NCBI GenBank assembly: GCA_963922455.1
Contig: CAWUIO010000045.1
Location: forward strand, 1-49,538
Direction: 5' to 3'
Origin: CAWUIO01 sp963922455
GTDB taxonomy: Bacteria > Bacteroidota > Bacteroidia > Cytophagales > Microscillaceae
Length of the DNA: 49,538 bases
Shown here: piece after piece, positions 1-9,152 of the stretch
Position numbering within the stretch: the stretch's first letter is position 1
How the letters are laid out: every line of letters begins with the position of its first letter
Notes under the pieces: model-generated
What the model was told of the DNA's origin: nothing
Seen by the model: only the letters and a program-made list of their open reading frames with translations
The model's database searches: none
Translations under genes and position numbers: made by a program

Positions 1-61
1 CGGCCCGCGCGGGCTGGGATGTTCTCGTTTGAAACCCAATTTTTTGGCGCGGGCAAGCCCC
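1..61 (+). repeat. Dispersed hairpin element, copy 1 (cut by window edge)
   Basis: This is the right-hand part of the intergenic element found eleven more times in the window. Stem arms CCCGCGC (4-10) and GCGCGGG (47-53) enclose a 36-nt loop and are followed by the conserved end CAAGCCCC. The similarity to copy 3 continues about 17 nt past that end (CACCTTTCTTTTGAG here). In these entries, plus strand means the element reads TTAGGGAT to AAGCCCC on the plus strand. Confidence 0.85.
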
Positions 62-258
62 TCACCTTTCTTTTGAGGCTTTCAAAATAATCCATTCTCC
101 TCTTTCCAGGCGGGCTAGCTTTTCGGACAGGTCTAGTCATCTAGTCAAAGGCTATGCGTTGGGAGCACTGGTCCTTATTGAAAATTTGGGATGGGCCTGC
201 GAAATATCTACTCACAGAGGGGGTGACTAGCCCTTAGCTCTATGTAGTTTCCTTATAA

Positions 259-2481
259 TTAATTTTGATTTTCAAGGTTTAGCCCCTTAGCCCTCAATTG
301 CTCAATAATTTGAGCATTTTTAAATTCTAATTCTTTTTGGGAAGAGATGTCTTGGGCCGTTTTTATAATATTGATCACTTTTCCGTCCAGGTTTAGTATA
401 GGATTATAGCTGGCATAAATCCACACTTCTTTTCCCGTTTTGCTTATCCGTTTTTGTTCGCCGTTGATGAACTGCCCATCTCTGAGCTTTTGCCAAAAAG
501 TTGCATAGGCGGGGGAATTTCGGTAGTCCTCCTCCACAAATATTTCGTGATGCTGGCCCAAAACTTCCTCCCGCTCGTATTCCATAAGGTTCAAAAATAA
601 AACATTGACATCTTTAATGATCCCATCCGGGTTAAATACAATGTAAGGGCTGGAGCGGCGGAGGGCTTTCATTTGCCCTTTGGCATAGATGGCCTGTTCC
701 TTTTGCTCGGTGATGTCGGTAGCCAATTTAATTATTTTGAAAGGCCGGCCGCTCGAGTCATATACAGGAGTATAGGTAGCTTGCAACCATATTTCTGAAC
801 CATCTTTGGCAATCCGCTTAAATTCGGCCGTATGAGCCATCCCTTTACTTAAGTTTTTCCAAAAAGTTGTGTATTCTTCGGATTGGGCATACACCGAATC
901 TACAAATAAGCGGTGATGCTGATTGCGGATATCTTCCATTTTATACTTGAGTGTGTTAAGGAAAATATCGTTGGCCGTAAGTACATTTCCTTGCAAATCA
1001 AATTCAATAGTGGCCAAGGTTCGATTGATGGCGCTTAGGTTTCCTTGCAGTTCTATTTCTTTGCGCTTCATCTCTTCCTGGGTCGTACTCATTTCTTCCA
1101 GGTTTTGTCTTAGCTCTTCCTCAATAGCGCCTAAACGCTCAGCTTGTTCCTGCGTTTTCTCGAGCAATTCCTGGGTTTGAACATTCTTGCTATTGACCAA
1201 TGCCGCCGCCAAACCTTCCGAAGCCCTTCTTATATATTCCATTTGGTGCTTCTCGATGGGGCACAGTGTTGCTAATTCTAAAACACCTACGATTTCTTCA
1301 TTTGTTATCAAAGGGAAAATCAGGATGTGATTTGGACTTGTTTCTCCCAAGGCAGACGTTATATGCACATAATCAGAGGGGATTTCTTGGATATAAATTT
1401 CTTTTTTCTCGAGAAACACTTGCATGCTAAGGTCTTCACTTAGACGATTTATTACTATGCTTTTCTGATGGAATTTTTTGCGATTATAGGCATAAGAAGC
1501 TAAAAGCTCGAGATGCTCCTCTTCCCCAACCGTTTTATGAGCCATCAAAGCCCCTAATTTTGCCCCCAGATAATTTACCATGTTTGCCAAAGCGGCATCG
1601 GCCATGAGCTGTACTTGATCTAAGTTGTTCTGCAAAATTTTGCTCAGCTGAGCGATGCCTACGTTGATGTAGTTTTCTTGGCTTTCTTTTAGGGCCGCAT
1701 CTTTTAAATTTTCTCTCATCTCCAAGAGAGCCTTCCCTAGTATCTCTTTTTCATGGCTTACTTCATAAGCCACGTCCAGATTTCCTTTACTAATTTCCTG
1801 CGCAAAAACAATCCCTTTTTCCATCAGTCCAAACTGTTCTTCATACTCAAAATTGCGCTTGAGATTATCGTAAAACTTAATTTCCAATCGATAGGCTAGC
1901 AACGTATATGAGGCTGAAGTACTTAAAAGAAAAAAGAAGTAAATGCCTAGCTGTAGGCTTTCGTTCTTCTGTAAGTCTCCGCCCACAAGAAGCATGTCTC
2001 CAAACTCGGTAAGCCCACTTTGCCAAAATAAATACACAAGGCTGTGGTGTAGCAATACTAGCAAAGTACTCAGTACATGGAGACGCCAGTCAAAATACAA
2101 CAGGATAAAAAGTCCATTGCTTACAAAGATCCAATGAACTGCTGTCACCCCCGGTAATTGCCATACTAACTGAAGGCCTAAAAGCGTGGCAGATAAAGCC
2201 ATGATCAATCTTGATAGCAAGCCTTTCCTGAGTAAGTGCATGCCCAATACATACAGGATCATACTCAAACTCCCCATACCCAAGGCAAGGGCCCACGTAT
2301 CGTGCAAGGGTGAGATCAGTAGGCCAAGCAAAAAAACAGTCAACAAATAGTAGCTGTTTAGGAGGTTGGCCCGATCGTATAATGCCGTAAATTGGGAGGA
2401 ACTGAACTGATCAAATTCTGGACTAGTAGAAATTGGCTGGAAGGAATTCATGAAAGTGGTCTCAGGAAATAACTGGGTCAT
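259..2481 (-). CDS. Membrane-anchored GAF and double-PAS sensor without an output domain
   Basis: The 740-residue protein begins with about six hydrophobic segments (residues 43-200), a HAMP-like linker (about 215-265) and a GAF domain (about 280-435). A coiled coil (437-485) and two PAS/PAC domains (about 485-595 and 600-718) follow. The PAS domains resemble each other (FKRIAKDGSEIW against QKRISKTGKEVW) and are the type found in chemoreceptors and hybrid kinases. The chain stops 20 residues after the second PAS, so no kinase, cyclase, EAL or MCP signalling domain is present. It probably senses a small ligand or redox state and signals through a partner protein; ligand and partner are unknown. 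The ATG at 2481 is used; a second Met lies at residue 11. The next gene to the right is divergent. Confidence 0.9.
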   Translation of the reverse strand: MTQLFPETTFMNSFQPISTSPEFDQFSSSQFTALYDRANLLNSYYLLTVFLLGLLISPLHDTWALALGMGSLSMILYVLGMHLLRKGLLSRLIMALSATLLGLQLVWQLPGVTAVHWIFVSNGLFILLYFDWRLHVLSTLLVLLHHSLVYLFWQSGLTEFGDMLLVGGDLQKNESLQLGIYFFFLLSTSASYTLLAYRLEIKFYDNLKRNFEYEEQFGLMEKGIVFAQEISKGNLDVAYEVSHEKEILGKALLEMRENLKDAALKESQENYINVGIAQLSKILQNNLDQVQLMADAALANMVNYLGAKLGALMAHKTVGEEEHLELLASYAYNRKKFHQKSIVINRLSEDLSMQVFLEKKEIYIQEIPSDYVHITSALGETSPNHILIFPLITNEEIVGVLELATLCPIEKHQMEYIRRASEGLAAALVNSKNVQTQELLEKTQEQAERLGAIEEELRQNLEEMSTTQEEMKRKEIELQGNLSAINRTLATIEFDLQGNVLTANDIFLNTLKYKMEDIRNQHHRLFVDSVYAQSEEYTTFWKNLSKGMAHTAEFKRIAKDGSEIWLQATYTPVYDSSGRPFKIIKLATDITEQKEQAIYAKGQMKALRRSSPYIVFNPDGIIKDVNVLFLNLMEYEREEVLGQHHEIFVEEDYRNSPAYATFWQKLRDGQFINGEQKRISKTGKEVWIYASYNPILNLDGKVINIIKTAQDISSQKELEFKNAQIIEQLRAKGLNLENQN

Positions 2482-2762
2482 ATCTTATACACTTATGCGT
2501 AGGAAATGACCTGTGTGTTTAAGTGATACCCAGGAATTCATTACCTCCTTAAGTTTATGAGCCTAAATGTTTCATTTGAGCCATGCACTCATGGACCCGG
2601 CTATCTATTACTTGGTTACTTGCTTTTTTTACATGCCTGGCTTAAAAAAAATTAACAAAAATAAATTAATCCCTATACGAGCCCTGAGAATGCTGGGCAT
2701 TCACCAGCCGAACTCACTTTTTATTAGTAAATTATCCCTTCTTGCATGTTTAAACCAAAATC

Positions 2763-3128
2763 ATGAGCATCCAAAAAGTAAATCTTGAAGAAAAACTAAA
2801 CATATTTCACGACCATTGGAACCCTCGTATCGCGGGTGAGCTCAATGGGCAACACGTCAAACTCGCTAAACTGAAAGGTGAGTTCATCTGGCATACGCAC
2901 GAGCAAGAAGATGAATTATTTCTCGTGCTAAAGGGATCTCTCAAAATGGAGCTAAGAGACCAAACCATCGAGTTGCAGGAGGGTGAGTTTTTGATTGTGC
3001 CCCGGGGAGTAGAGCACCGGCCCGTAGCCGAAGAAGAGGTATCCATCTTGCTGTTTGAGCCGGCCAGCACTGTCAATACCGGAGACCAACCCGGCCAGCG
3101 CACCCGCATACAGCTAGACCACATCTAA
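2763..3128 (+). CDS. Small single-domain cupin protein
   Basis: This 121-residue protein is one Cupin_2 barrel. Motif 1 shows G39, H44, H46, E51 and G58 in the canonical spacing, and motif 2 shows G74, P80, G82 and H85. The metal ligands H44, H46, E51 and H85 are therefore all present, so a divalent metal site is likely. Such stand-alone cupins, often named mannose-6-phosphate isomerase-like, have varied and mostly undetermined functions, and the sequence does not give the substrate. There is no signal peptide, so it is cytoplasmic. The serine hydrolase gene starts 23 bp downstream on the same strand, which suggests co-transcription. Confidence 0.9.
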   Translation: MSIQKVNLEEKLNIFHDHWNPRIAGELNGQHVKLAKLKGEFIWHTHEQEDELFLVLKGSLKMELRDQTIELQEGEFLIVPRGVEHRPVAEEEVSILLFEPASTVNTGDQPGQRTRIQLDHI

Positions 3129-3151
3129 ATTTTTAACTGTTCCGCTTCCTT

Positions 3152-4231
3152 ATGAAAAAAGTCTTCCTTGTTCTTATCTTATTCTTAAGCTCAAGTCCCG
3201 AGCTGTGGGCCCAAAAAGGAAATTACGCCCCTGCCATTGAAAAAGCCCGTAGCCTCCTTGCGGAAATGCAAGAAAAAAATAAAATCCCTGGAATTTCCGT
3301 CACCGTGATGGTCAAGGGCCAAGTAGTTTGGTCGGAGGGCTTCGGTTATGCCGACCTGGAGCAGCAGGTTAAAGTAGATCCTAGTAAGACCAAATTTCGG
3401 GTGGGCAGTGTATCCAAAACCTTGACGAGCTCTGCCATGGCCAAGCTCTATGAAGCCGGCAAAATTGATCTGGACGCTCCCATCCAGACTTATGTTCCCG
3501 ACTTCCCTCCCAAAAGAGCCCCCTTCAGTCTTCGGCAACTGGCTGGGCACTTGGCTGGGATTCGTCATTACCGGGGCGATGAATTTATGAACCCTAAAAA
3601 CTTCGAAACGGTACGGGAAGGCCTTGAGTTTTTTGAAGACGACACCCTGCTCTTTGCGCCCGGCTCAGATTACTTCTACTCCAGTTATGGGTGGAATTTA
3701 ATCAGCGCCGCCATTGAGCAAGCTGCCGGGCAAGATTTTCTCTCCTTTATGCAAATTTCTGTTTTTGATCCCCTCAAAATGAGCCAAACCCTGGCCGATC
3801 ATACCGATAGCCTCATTGCAAATCGTAGTCGTTTTTACATCCGACTCGAGGACCAAAGCGTACTCAACGCTCCCTTTGTGGATAATAGTTATAAATGGGC
3901 CGGCGGAGGATTTTTATCCACCACCGAAGATCTCGCCCGTTTTGCCCAAGCGCACACCAAAGCGGGCTACCTCATGGCAAGCACCCTCGATGTATGGACC
4001 CAGTCTATGGCAAAAGACAATGGGGAAAAGACCGGTTATGGCTTGGGTTGGCAGATGGGTGAGGTAGAAGGGCATGCTTGGTACGGGCACAGCGGGGTTT
4101 CCTTAGGCAGCAATACCCAGATGATTATCTACCCCAAAGAAGAGGTCATCGTGGCGATTCTTACCAATATAGGTCCTTTAGATTTTGAAGATACCCATCA
4201 TAAGATAGCCCAAACATTTATAAACAATTAA
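3152..4231 (+). CDS. Secreted serine hydrolase, class C beta-lactamase/DD-peptidase family
   Basis: A 359-residue protein with a Sec signal peptide (hydrophobic residues 4-17, probable cleavage after ...LWAQ at 21). It has the penicillin-binding-protein fold motifs: SVSK at 86-89 holds the nucleophilic Ser86 and Lys89, YSS at 176-178 sits at the YxN position, and HSG at 313-315 sits at the KTG position. The Asn of YxN is replaced by Ser. Family members include esterases, D-amino-acid peptidases and beta-lactamases, and the sequence does not separate these. It likely acts in the periplasm or outside the cell. It follows the cupin gene closely and probably shares its transcript. Copy 2 of the dispersed element begins 12 nt after its stop codon. 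Confidence 0.92.
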   Translation: MKKVFLVLILFLSSSPELWAQKGNYAPAIEKARSLLAEMQEKNKIPGISVTVMVKGQVVWSEGFGYADLEQQVKVDPSKTKFRVGSVSKTLTSSAMAKLYEAGKIDLDAPIQTYVPDFPPKRAPFSLRQLAGHLAGIRHYRGDEFMNPKNFETVREGLEFFEDDTLLFAPGSDYFYSSYGWNLISAAIEQAAGQDFLSFMQISVFDPLKMSQTLADHTDSLIANRSRFYIRLEDQSVLNAPFVDNSYKWAGGGFLSTTEDLARFAQAHTKAGYLMASTLDVWTQSMAKDNGEKTGYGLGWQMGEVEGHAWYGHSGVSLGSNTQMIIYPKEEVIVAILTNIGPLDFEDTHHKIAQTFINN

Positions 4232-4242
4232 AAGCGGATGTA

Positions 4243-4371
4243 GGAGCTGCCCCCGGCGCTGAGGTCTTGTGGCCCTAGGGAAGTTGGGTGTCGCCGGGGT
4301 CGGGCTTTCGCTACTCGCTGGCCCCCGCACGCCCAGCGGCGAGCTCAAACATGCCGCTCTATCCCTCAGCT
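4243..4371 (-). repeat. Dispersed hairpin element, copy 2
   Basis: A full copy in reverse orientation. Read on the minus strand, the stem arms are CCCCGGC and GCCGGGG with a 35-nt loop. They differ from the common CCCGCGC/GCGCGGG stem but keep pairing. It starts 12 nt after the serine hydrolase stop, and its other end overlaps the 3' end of the small minus-strand ORF by about 13 nt. Confidence 0.85.
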
Positions 4372-4586
4372 GAAGATCTCATCTGCCTAGAAAACAGCTT
4401 GCCCTGAAGCATTTCATGCCTTGATTTTATCCATACAAAGAATAAAAATGCATACATAGCAAGAACAACCCAAACAAAATGCGTGAATTTGGCAAAACGC
4501 CACGTAAAGCCTTCTGGCAAAAACTCCTCGCTATGTTTTTTAGCCCCTTCAATAGCCCAGATGTAGGCGATGATTTTGTCTGTCAT
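4359..4586 (-). CDS. Possible small single-pass membrane protein
   Basis: A 75-codon ORF from ATG at 4586; a TTG start at 4604 would add six residues. The middle (FVWVVLAMYAFLFFVWI) is a convincing transmembrane segment followed by positive charge (KSRHE). I do not recognise a family. Its stop codon (4359-4361) lies inside copy 2 of the dispersed element, so the last few residues are encoded by the element edge and the original C-terminus may have been different. It could also be a chance ORF; the hydrophobic segment is the only support. Confidence 0.35.
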   Translation of the reverse strand: MTDKIIAYIWAIEGAKKHSEEFLPEGFTWRFAKFTHFVWVVLAMYAFLFFVWIKSRHEMLQGKLFSRQMRSSAEG

Positions 4587-4793
4587 CAGTCTCGTATAAT
4601 CCAAAGACGGAGAAGAACCCTCTTCCGTAGAAGCAAAGTTTACCGTTAATAACTCGCATAAGCTAGTAGGTTATTTCCTCCAAACATTAGCCCGACAAGC
4701 TGGCTAAGGGAATCCGTAGTATAGTAAGTTTTAAAAAAAAACGGTAATATTGTGGCTATTCAATCAACCCAATTCCTTTCTAATAGTACTCCC

Positions 4794-5996
4794 ATGAAAC
4801 GATTCGTTTTCCTTCTTGTAATAGTAGGGCTATATAGCTATACTCTTAGAGCCCAGGTTAGGTTTGAGCCTGGTTATATCATCGATAACAACGGTAATCG
4901 CACGGATTGCTACATTAAAAACACGGAGCCTAAACAAAACCCTAGCGAATTATTTTACCGCCTCAGCCCCGAACAAGAAGGCCAAAAAATAGACATCCAT
5001 TCCGTTATGGAGTTTGGGATCGGAAATGACCGTAAGTATGTACGTTATACAGGGCAAGCCGATTTGTCTTCTAATAACCTAGGAGAACTTTCATTCATCA
5101 AAGATCCCACTTACGAAACAGTTACCCTATTTTTGAGGGTCCTCACGGAGGGAGCCCTTACCCTATACAGCTACCGTAAAAAAGAAGGGAATATTTACCA
5201 ATACTTTTATAAAAAAGGGGAGGAGGAACCCAGCCAATTAATCTACAGAAAATACTATAAAGAGGATAATAAGGTAGCGGTAAACGATTATTATAAACAG
5301 CAAATCCTTCCTTTCCTACATTGTGAAAGCACGGGCACCCCAACCCTAAACCCTAGTCAGTTACGGTACACCAAAAAAGTTCTCATTCAGGTTTTTGAAG
5401 GGTATAATTCCTGCTCGGAGACTCCATATACCAATTATTATAGTGAAGGGACAAAGGCTGCGTTTCATATGGCACTTCGGCCTGGCCTTAATATTTCATC
5501 CCTGGCCATTGATAATTCCTCGGGCGATACCCGGGACGCCGACTTTGGTAGCCAAAGCAATTTCCGTATGGGCCTTGAACTAGAATATGTGATTCCCGGC
5601 AATAAAGGTAAATGGAGCGTCTTTGTGGAGCCTACCTACCAGTACTTCCATGCGAGCGAGGCAGTATCAGTTGGGGATGCTGAAATATCGTATAGCTCGC
5701 TAGAGTTCCCCTTTGGAGCACGTTACTATTTTTACTTAAATTCTACAAATAAATTATTTGTAAATGCGGCTGTAACCTTTGATTTTCCTCTTAACTCGTC
5801 TATTAGTTTTGCTTTAAGCGATGATTTAGAACTGGCCAATACCATTAACTTCACCGCCGGTTTTGGTTATAAGTACAAGGATAAGCTCTCCTTGGAAACC
5901 CGGATTTATACCCCCCGGGGCTTATTGGGCAACTACCCCGCTTGGAGTGGAGACTATAATAACTTTTCTTTGATATTTGGGTATACTTTGTTTTAA
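4794..5996 (+). CDS. Outer-membrane beta-barrel protein
   Basis: I chose the ATG at 4794 (400 residues), because it gives a clean signal peptide (MKRFVFLLVIVGLYSY, cleavage near ...LRAQ). A GTG at 4752 would add 14 non-signal residues. The first 200 residues form a periplasmic or surface domain, starting with an 'IIDNNGNRTDCYIKN' stretch common in Bacteroidota exported proteins. The C-terminal half has alternating aromatic strands typical of a PorT/OmpA-like barrel and ends with Phe (GYTLF), the usual outer-membrane assembly signal. The function is unknown. No co-directional neighbour is close enough to suggest an operon. Copy 3 of the element starts 33 nt after the stop. Confidence 0.88.
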   Translation: MKRFVFLLVIVGLYSYTLRAQVRFEPGYIIDNNGNRTDCYIKNTEPKQNPSELFYRLSPEQEGQKIDIHSVMEFGIGNDRKYVRYTGQADLSSNNLGELSFIKDPTYETVTLFLRVLTEGALTLYSYRKKEGNIYQYFYKKGEEEPSQLIYRKYYKEDNKVAVNDYYKQQILPFLHCESTGTPTLNPSQLRYTKKVLIQVFEGYNSCSETPYTNYYSEGTKAAFHMALRPGLNISSLAIDNSSGDTRDADFGSQSNFRMGLELEYVIPGNKGKWSVFVEPTYQYFHASEAVSVGDAEISYSSLEFPFGARYYFYLNSTNKLFVNAAVTFDFPLNSSISFALSDDLELANTINFTAGFGYKYKDKLSLETRIYTPRGLLGNYPAWSGDYNNFSLIFGYTLF

Positions 5997-6028
5997 GCCT
6001 AGTTATAAATAAACATTTGACCCCAGAA

Positions 6029-6156
6029 GGCTTAGGGATGGAACGGCCTGTTTGAGCCCGCCGCTGGCCGTGGGTTGGCAGGCGAGTAGTGACAGCCCGA
6101 CCCGCGCCGGCAGTATATTTCATGGGGATACATCCTTCCACGCGCGGGGAAGCCCC
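6029..6156 (+). repeat. Dispersed hairpin element, copy 3
   Basis: A full forward copy between two convergent genes. Stem CCCGCGC/GCGCGGG, loop 34 nt. The minus-strand GNAT-nitrilase gene ends 54 nt beyond it. Confidence 0.88.
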
Positions 6157-6209
6157 TAACCTCTTTCTTTTGAGTAAAAAGATTTGACAAACCCAGTACC
6201 CCGGTCAAA

Positions 6210-7751
6210 TTATTCTGAAGCTTTTTTACTTAAGTTTTTAAGCTCAAAAATATCCTTGCGCCGATCTTTGAGGTTACGAACACTCCCAAAAGTGTGTAAC
6301 TCTCGAAGTAAATCTATATCTACGTCGGAAATCAGGATCATTTCGGTATTGGGAGTGGCTTCGGCTTTGAGCCCATTGATAGGAAAAGCAAAATCGCAAG
6401 GAGAGAAAACCATAGCTTGGGCGTATTGCATGTCCATGTTGTGCACCTTGGGTAAGTTGCCTACTCCCCCGGCAATGGCCACATAGCATTCGTTTTCGAT
6501 GGCCCGGGCCTGGGCACAATAGCGTACCCTCGAATAGCCATTTTGCGTGTCGGTCAAGAAAGGCACAAAGAGGATATCCATACCCTCATCGGCTAGGAGA
6601 CGGCCCAGTTCGGGAAACTCCACATCGTAGCAGATTAAAATGCCTATTTTGCCACAGTCGGTCTCGAAAGTTTGCAAGCTATTGCCACCCTTCATACCCC
6701 AAACACTGGCTTCGTCGGGGGTAACGTGGAGCTTTTCGTAGCGGTCAATCGTGCCATCTCTTTGACAGAGGTAGCCCACATTGTACAAGCTTTCGCCTAG
6801 GACTTCGGGCATGCTACCCGTAATCACATTAATATTGTAGGAAATAGCCAGTTTGGAGAGCTCCTGGACTACCCGGGAAGTGTACTCGGCCAATTTACGA
6901 ATAGCTTCTGGCCCGCTCAAATGATTATAACGGGCCATCAAGGGCGCATTAAAAAACTCGGGAAATAAGGCAAAATCACTGCGGTAACTGCTTAATGCAT
7001 CGATAAAGTATTCGGCCTGCTCGATCAATTCTTCAAAATGACTGTAGCGCCGCATTTGCCACTGAATAAGCCCGAGGCGCACAATTTTCTTTATGGTTGT
7101 GGCACTTTTATCGGGTTTTTCATAATAAATATTATCCCATTTGAGTAAGACCGCATATTCATTGGAGGCCTGATCGCCTTCCAGGTAGCCCCTTAAAACC
7201 CGCACGGGCCGAAAATCATTAGAAAGTTGAAAGTTGAGTACCGGATCGTGGATTTCCTTGGACCGGACTTTCTCGATGTATTCCTTGGGCCTTAAATCTT
7301 CTGAGTACTTGTGGTAATTAGGAATACGCCCCCCGAAGCCAATGCCCCGCAAGTTGAGTTTTTCGCAGAGTTCCTTCCGGTAGTCATACATACGCCGACC
7401 AATGCGGAGCCCTCGATAATCGGGTTTTACAAAGACATCAATTCCGTATAATATATCGCCTTTATTGGTATGAGTACTGAAGGTATAATTACCTGTAATT
7501 TGGCGGTAGGAGTGTTCCTCTTCAAAGGCTTCATTGCGAATGATGATGGATAAGGCGCAGCCGGCAATCTTTTCGTTGACCTTCACTACAATTTGGCCTT
7601 CGGGAAATTTTTTGAGTAGATTATCAATCTGGCTTTCTTTCCAATAGGCATTGGGCATGGTCTGGTAGGCATCGATCATAGCCTCTTTTAGCTCTTGGTA
7701 ATCACTCAGCTCAAGGTAATCAAGCTCAATGTTATGTATTTCGGCTTGCAT
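6210..7751 (-). CDS. Bifunctional GNAT acetyltransferase-carbon-nitrogen hydrolase
   Basis: The 513-residue protein fuses an N-terminal GNAT domain (about 1-215; acetyl-CoA loop near RGLRIGRR at 113-120) to a C-terminal nitrilase-superfamily domain (about 225-500). The hydrolase triad is complete: Glu265 in FPEFF, Lys340 in YEKLHV and Cys374 in LICYDVEFPE. The fusion is a recognised family in several phyla. Its natural substrate is not established as far as I know; an amide hydrolysis or amidotransfer coupled to acylation is plausible. There is no signal peptide, so it is cytoplasmic. It is flanked by the element (copy 3) downstream and a divergent old-yellow-enzyme gene upstream, so it is probably transcribed alone. 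Confidence 0.93.
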   Translation of the reverse strand: MQAEIHNIELDYLELSDYQELKEAMIDAYQTMPNAYWKESQIDNLLKKFPEGQIVVKVNEKIAGCALSIIIRNEAFEEEHSYRQITGNYTFSTHTNKGDILYGIDVFVKPDYRGLRIGRRMYDYRKELCEKLNLRGIGFGGRIPNYHKYSEDLRPKEYIEKVRSKEIHDPVLNFQLSNDFRPVRVLRGYLEGDQASNEYAVLLKWDNIYYEKPDKSATTIKKIVRLGLIQWQMRRYSHFEELIEQAEYFIDALSSYRSDFALFPEFFNAPLMARYNHLSGPEAIRKLAEYTSRVVQELSKLAISYNINVITGSMPEVLGESLYNVGYLCQRDGTIDRYEKLHVTPDEASVWGMKGGNSLQTFETDCGKIGILICYDVEFPELGRLLADEGMDILFVPFLTDTQNGYSRVRYCAQARAIENECYVAIAGGVGNLPKVHNMDMQYAQAMVFSPCDFAFPINGLKAEATPNTEMILISDVDIDLLRELHTFGSVRNLKDRRKDIFELKNLSKKASE

Positions 7752-8027
7752 ATCAATTTAAGGGAAAATGTTAAAGCAAGATAAGGTTTTTATCTTACAT
7801 TTTCTTAGGTCCTACTACTATATTAAGCCTCTAGTGAGGCTTTCCATTTACCTTAGCCCCAGGCCTCGATCTTGGTATTCAAGAGAAACCCTTCTTAGAT
7901 GAACGTCGCACAGGTTGAGTTCGTCCGGGATGCCGGAGCAAGCCCAAAGCCTCCCCTTGGAACCAAACTTGAATCTAGCTGTTTAGAAAGTAGATGTTTT
8001 AACATTAATTCAATTACTAAAATTCCT

Positions 8028-9119
8028 ATGCCTAACCAAGCTTTGCTTACCTCTCTAAACTTAGGCTCTATCGAGCTTAAAAACCGGGTATTGATGGCTC
8101 CTTTGACCCGTAACCGGGCCAATAATCCAGATTTGGCCCCTACCGACTTGCATGCCGAATATTATGGTCAAAGAGCCGGAGCCGGCTTGATCATCACGGA
8201 AGCTACCCAAATCTCGCCGCAGGGCATTGGGTATATTAATACGCCAGGTATTTACAATGCCGCCCAAATTGCCGGATGGAAAAAGGTAACGGAACAAGTA
8301 CACGCCAAAGGAGGAAAGATTTTCTTGCAACTTTGGCATGTAGGTTATGTTTCGCATCCCGATTTCCACGATGGCCAGCCGGCTTTATCTGCTTCGTCTA
8401 TAAATCCTAAAGCTCAAGTTTTTACCCCTCAAGGTCCTAAGGAGACCGAAACGGCCCGGGCCATGACCTTGGAGGAAATTCAAGCTACCATCGAGGATTA
8501 TGCGCGGGGAGCCCGAAATGCAATAGAATCGGGAATGGACGGCGTCGAAGTGCATGCCGCCAATGGCTACTTAATTGATCAGTTTGTGCAAGACCAAACC
8601 AACTTAAGAGAAGACGAATACGGAGGATCAGTAGAAAACCGGAGCCGCTTCTTGTTTGAGGTGCTAGAAAAAGTAGTAGCCGCCGTGGGAGATTCGCAAA
8701 AAGTTGGGATTCGCCTATCGCCTAGTGGTTTGTTTAACACCGCAGGAGATTCCGACTCCAAAAATACCTGGACTTACGTCATCAAACGTTTAAATGAGCA
8801 TAATTTGGCCTATTTACACTTAGTAGAGCCCCTAGCTCCCCTACCAGATGATACCGATTTTGCCCGGGAAGTGGCTAAGTTTTACGCATCGCTATATGAA
8901 GGTACCGTGATTAGTAATGGGGGGCATACTCGAGAAAGCGGAAACCAATATATTGAGGAAGGGATTGCCCATGCCATTGCGTATGGTAAGCTCTATATTT
9001 CCAACCCAGATTTACCTGCTCGTTTTGTCCAAGATGCCCCACTGGCCGAGTGGGATTCTAATACGTTTTATTTACCTGGCCCCAAAGGGTATACAGATTA
9101 CCCCGCCTTAGAGGCTTAA
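8028..9119 (+). CDS. Alkene reductase of the old yellow enzyme family
   Basis: I start at ATG 8028 (363 residues), where the protein begins MPNQALLTSLNLG like other family members; 43 in-frame codons upstream have no family character. It is an FMN-dependent NADPH enoate reductase of the NemA/XenB type and a TIM barrel. Visible motifs are APLTRNRA near the N-terminus (FMN contacts) and HAANGYLIDQF, which supplies the His/Asn pair that binds the substrate carbonyl plus the Tyr proton donor. YGGSVENRSRF follows, as is typical of the family. It is cytoplasmic, reduces activated C=C bonds or nitro compounds and often responds to electrophile stress. It is monocistronic and ends at a clear terminator. 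Confidence 0.94.
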   Translation: MPNQALLTSLNLGSIELKNRVLMAPLTRNRANNPDLAPTDLHAEYYGQRAGAGLIITEATQISPQGIGYINTPGIYNAAQIAGWKKVTEQVHAKGGKIFLQLWHVGYVSHPDFHDGQPALSASSINPKAQVFTPQGPKETETARAMTLEEIQATIEDYARGARNAIESGMDGVEVHAANGYLIDQFVQDQTNLREDEYGGSVENRSRFLFEVLEKVVAAVGDSQKVGIRLSPSGLFNTAGDSDSKNTWTYVIKRLNEHNLAYLHLVEPLAPLPDDTDFAREVAKFYASLYEGTVISNGGHTRESGNQYIEEGIAHAIAYGKLYISNPDLPARFVQDAPLAEWDSNTFYLPGPKGYTDYPALEA

Positions 9120-9127
9120 TGTACAAG

Positions 9128-9152
9128 GCCGGAAGCTTTGGCTTCCGGCTTT
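9128..9152 (+). terminator. Intrinsic terminator of the alkene reductase gene
   Basis: Perfect 9-bp stem GCCGGAAGC / GCTTCCGGC with a TTTG loop and a following TTT, 8 nt after the stop codon. Confidence 0.8.

Noticed and set aside
1..61. The 34-36-nt loops as CRISPR spacers or an array
   Set aside because: Each element carries only one loop, copies are kilobases apart in both orientations, and no cas gene is present.
2567..2788. 73-codon ORF before the cupin gene
   Set aside because: It overlaps the cupin start in another frame and shows no domain or signal feature.
4752..4793. GTG start 14 codons upstream of the outer-membrane barrel gene
   Set aside because: The ATG at 4794 gives a normal signal peptide directly.
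6210..7751. GNAT-nitrilase fusion as a novel enzyme
   Set aside because: The two-domain arrangement is a recognised family; only its substrate is unknown.
7899..8027. Extended N-terminus of the alkene reductase
   Set aside because: The 43 extra codons have no family similarity; the family starts at MPNQALLTSLNLG.
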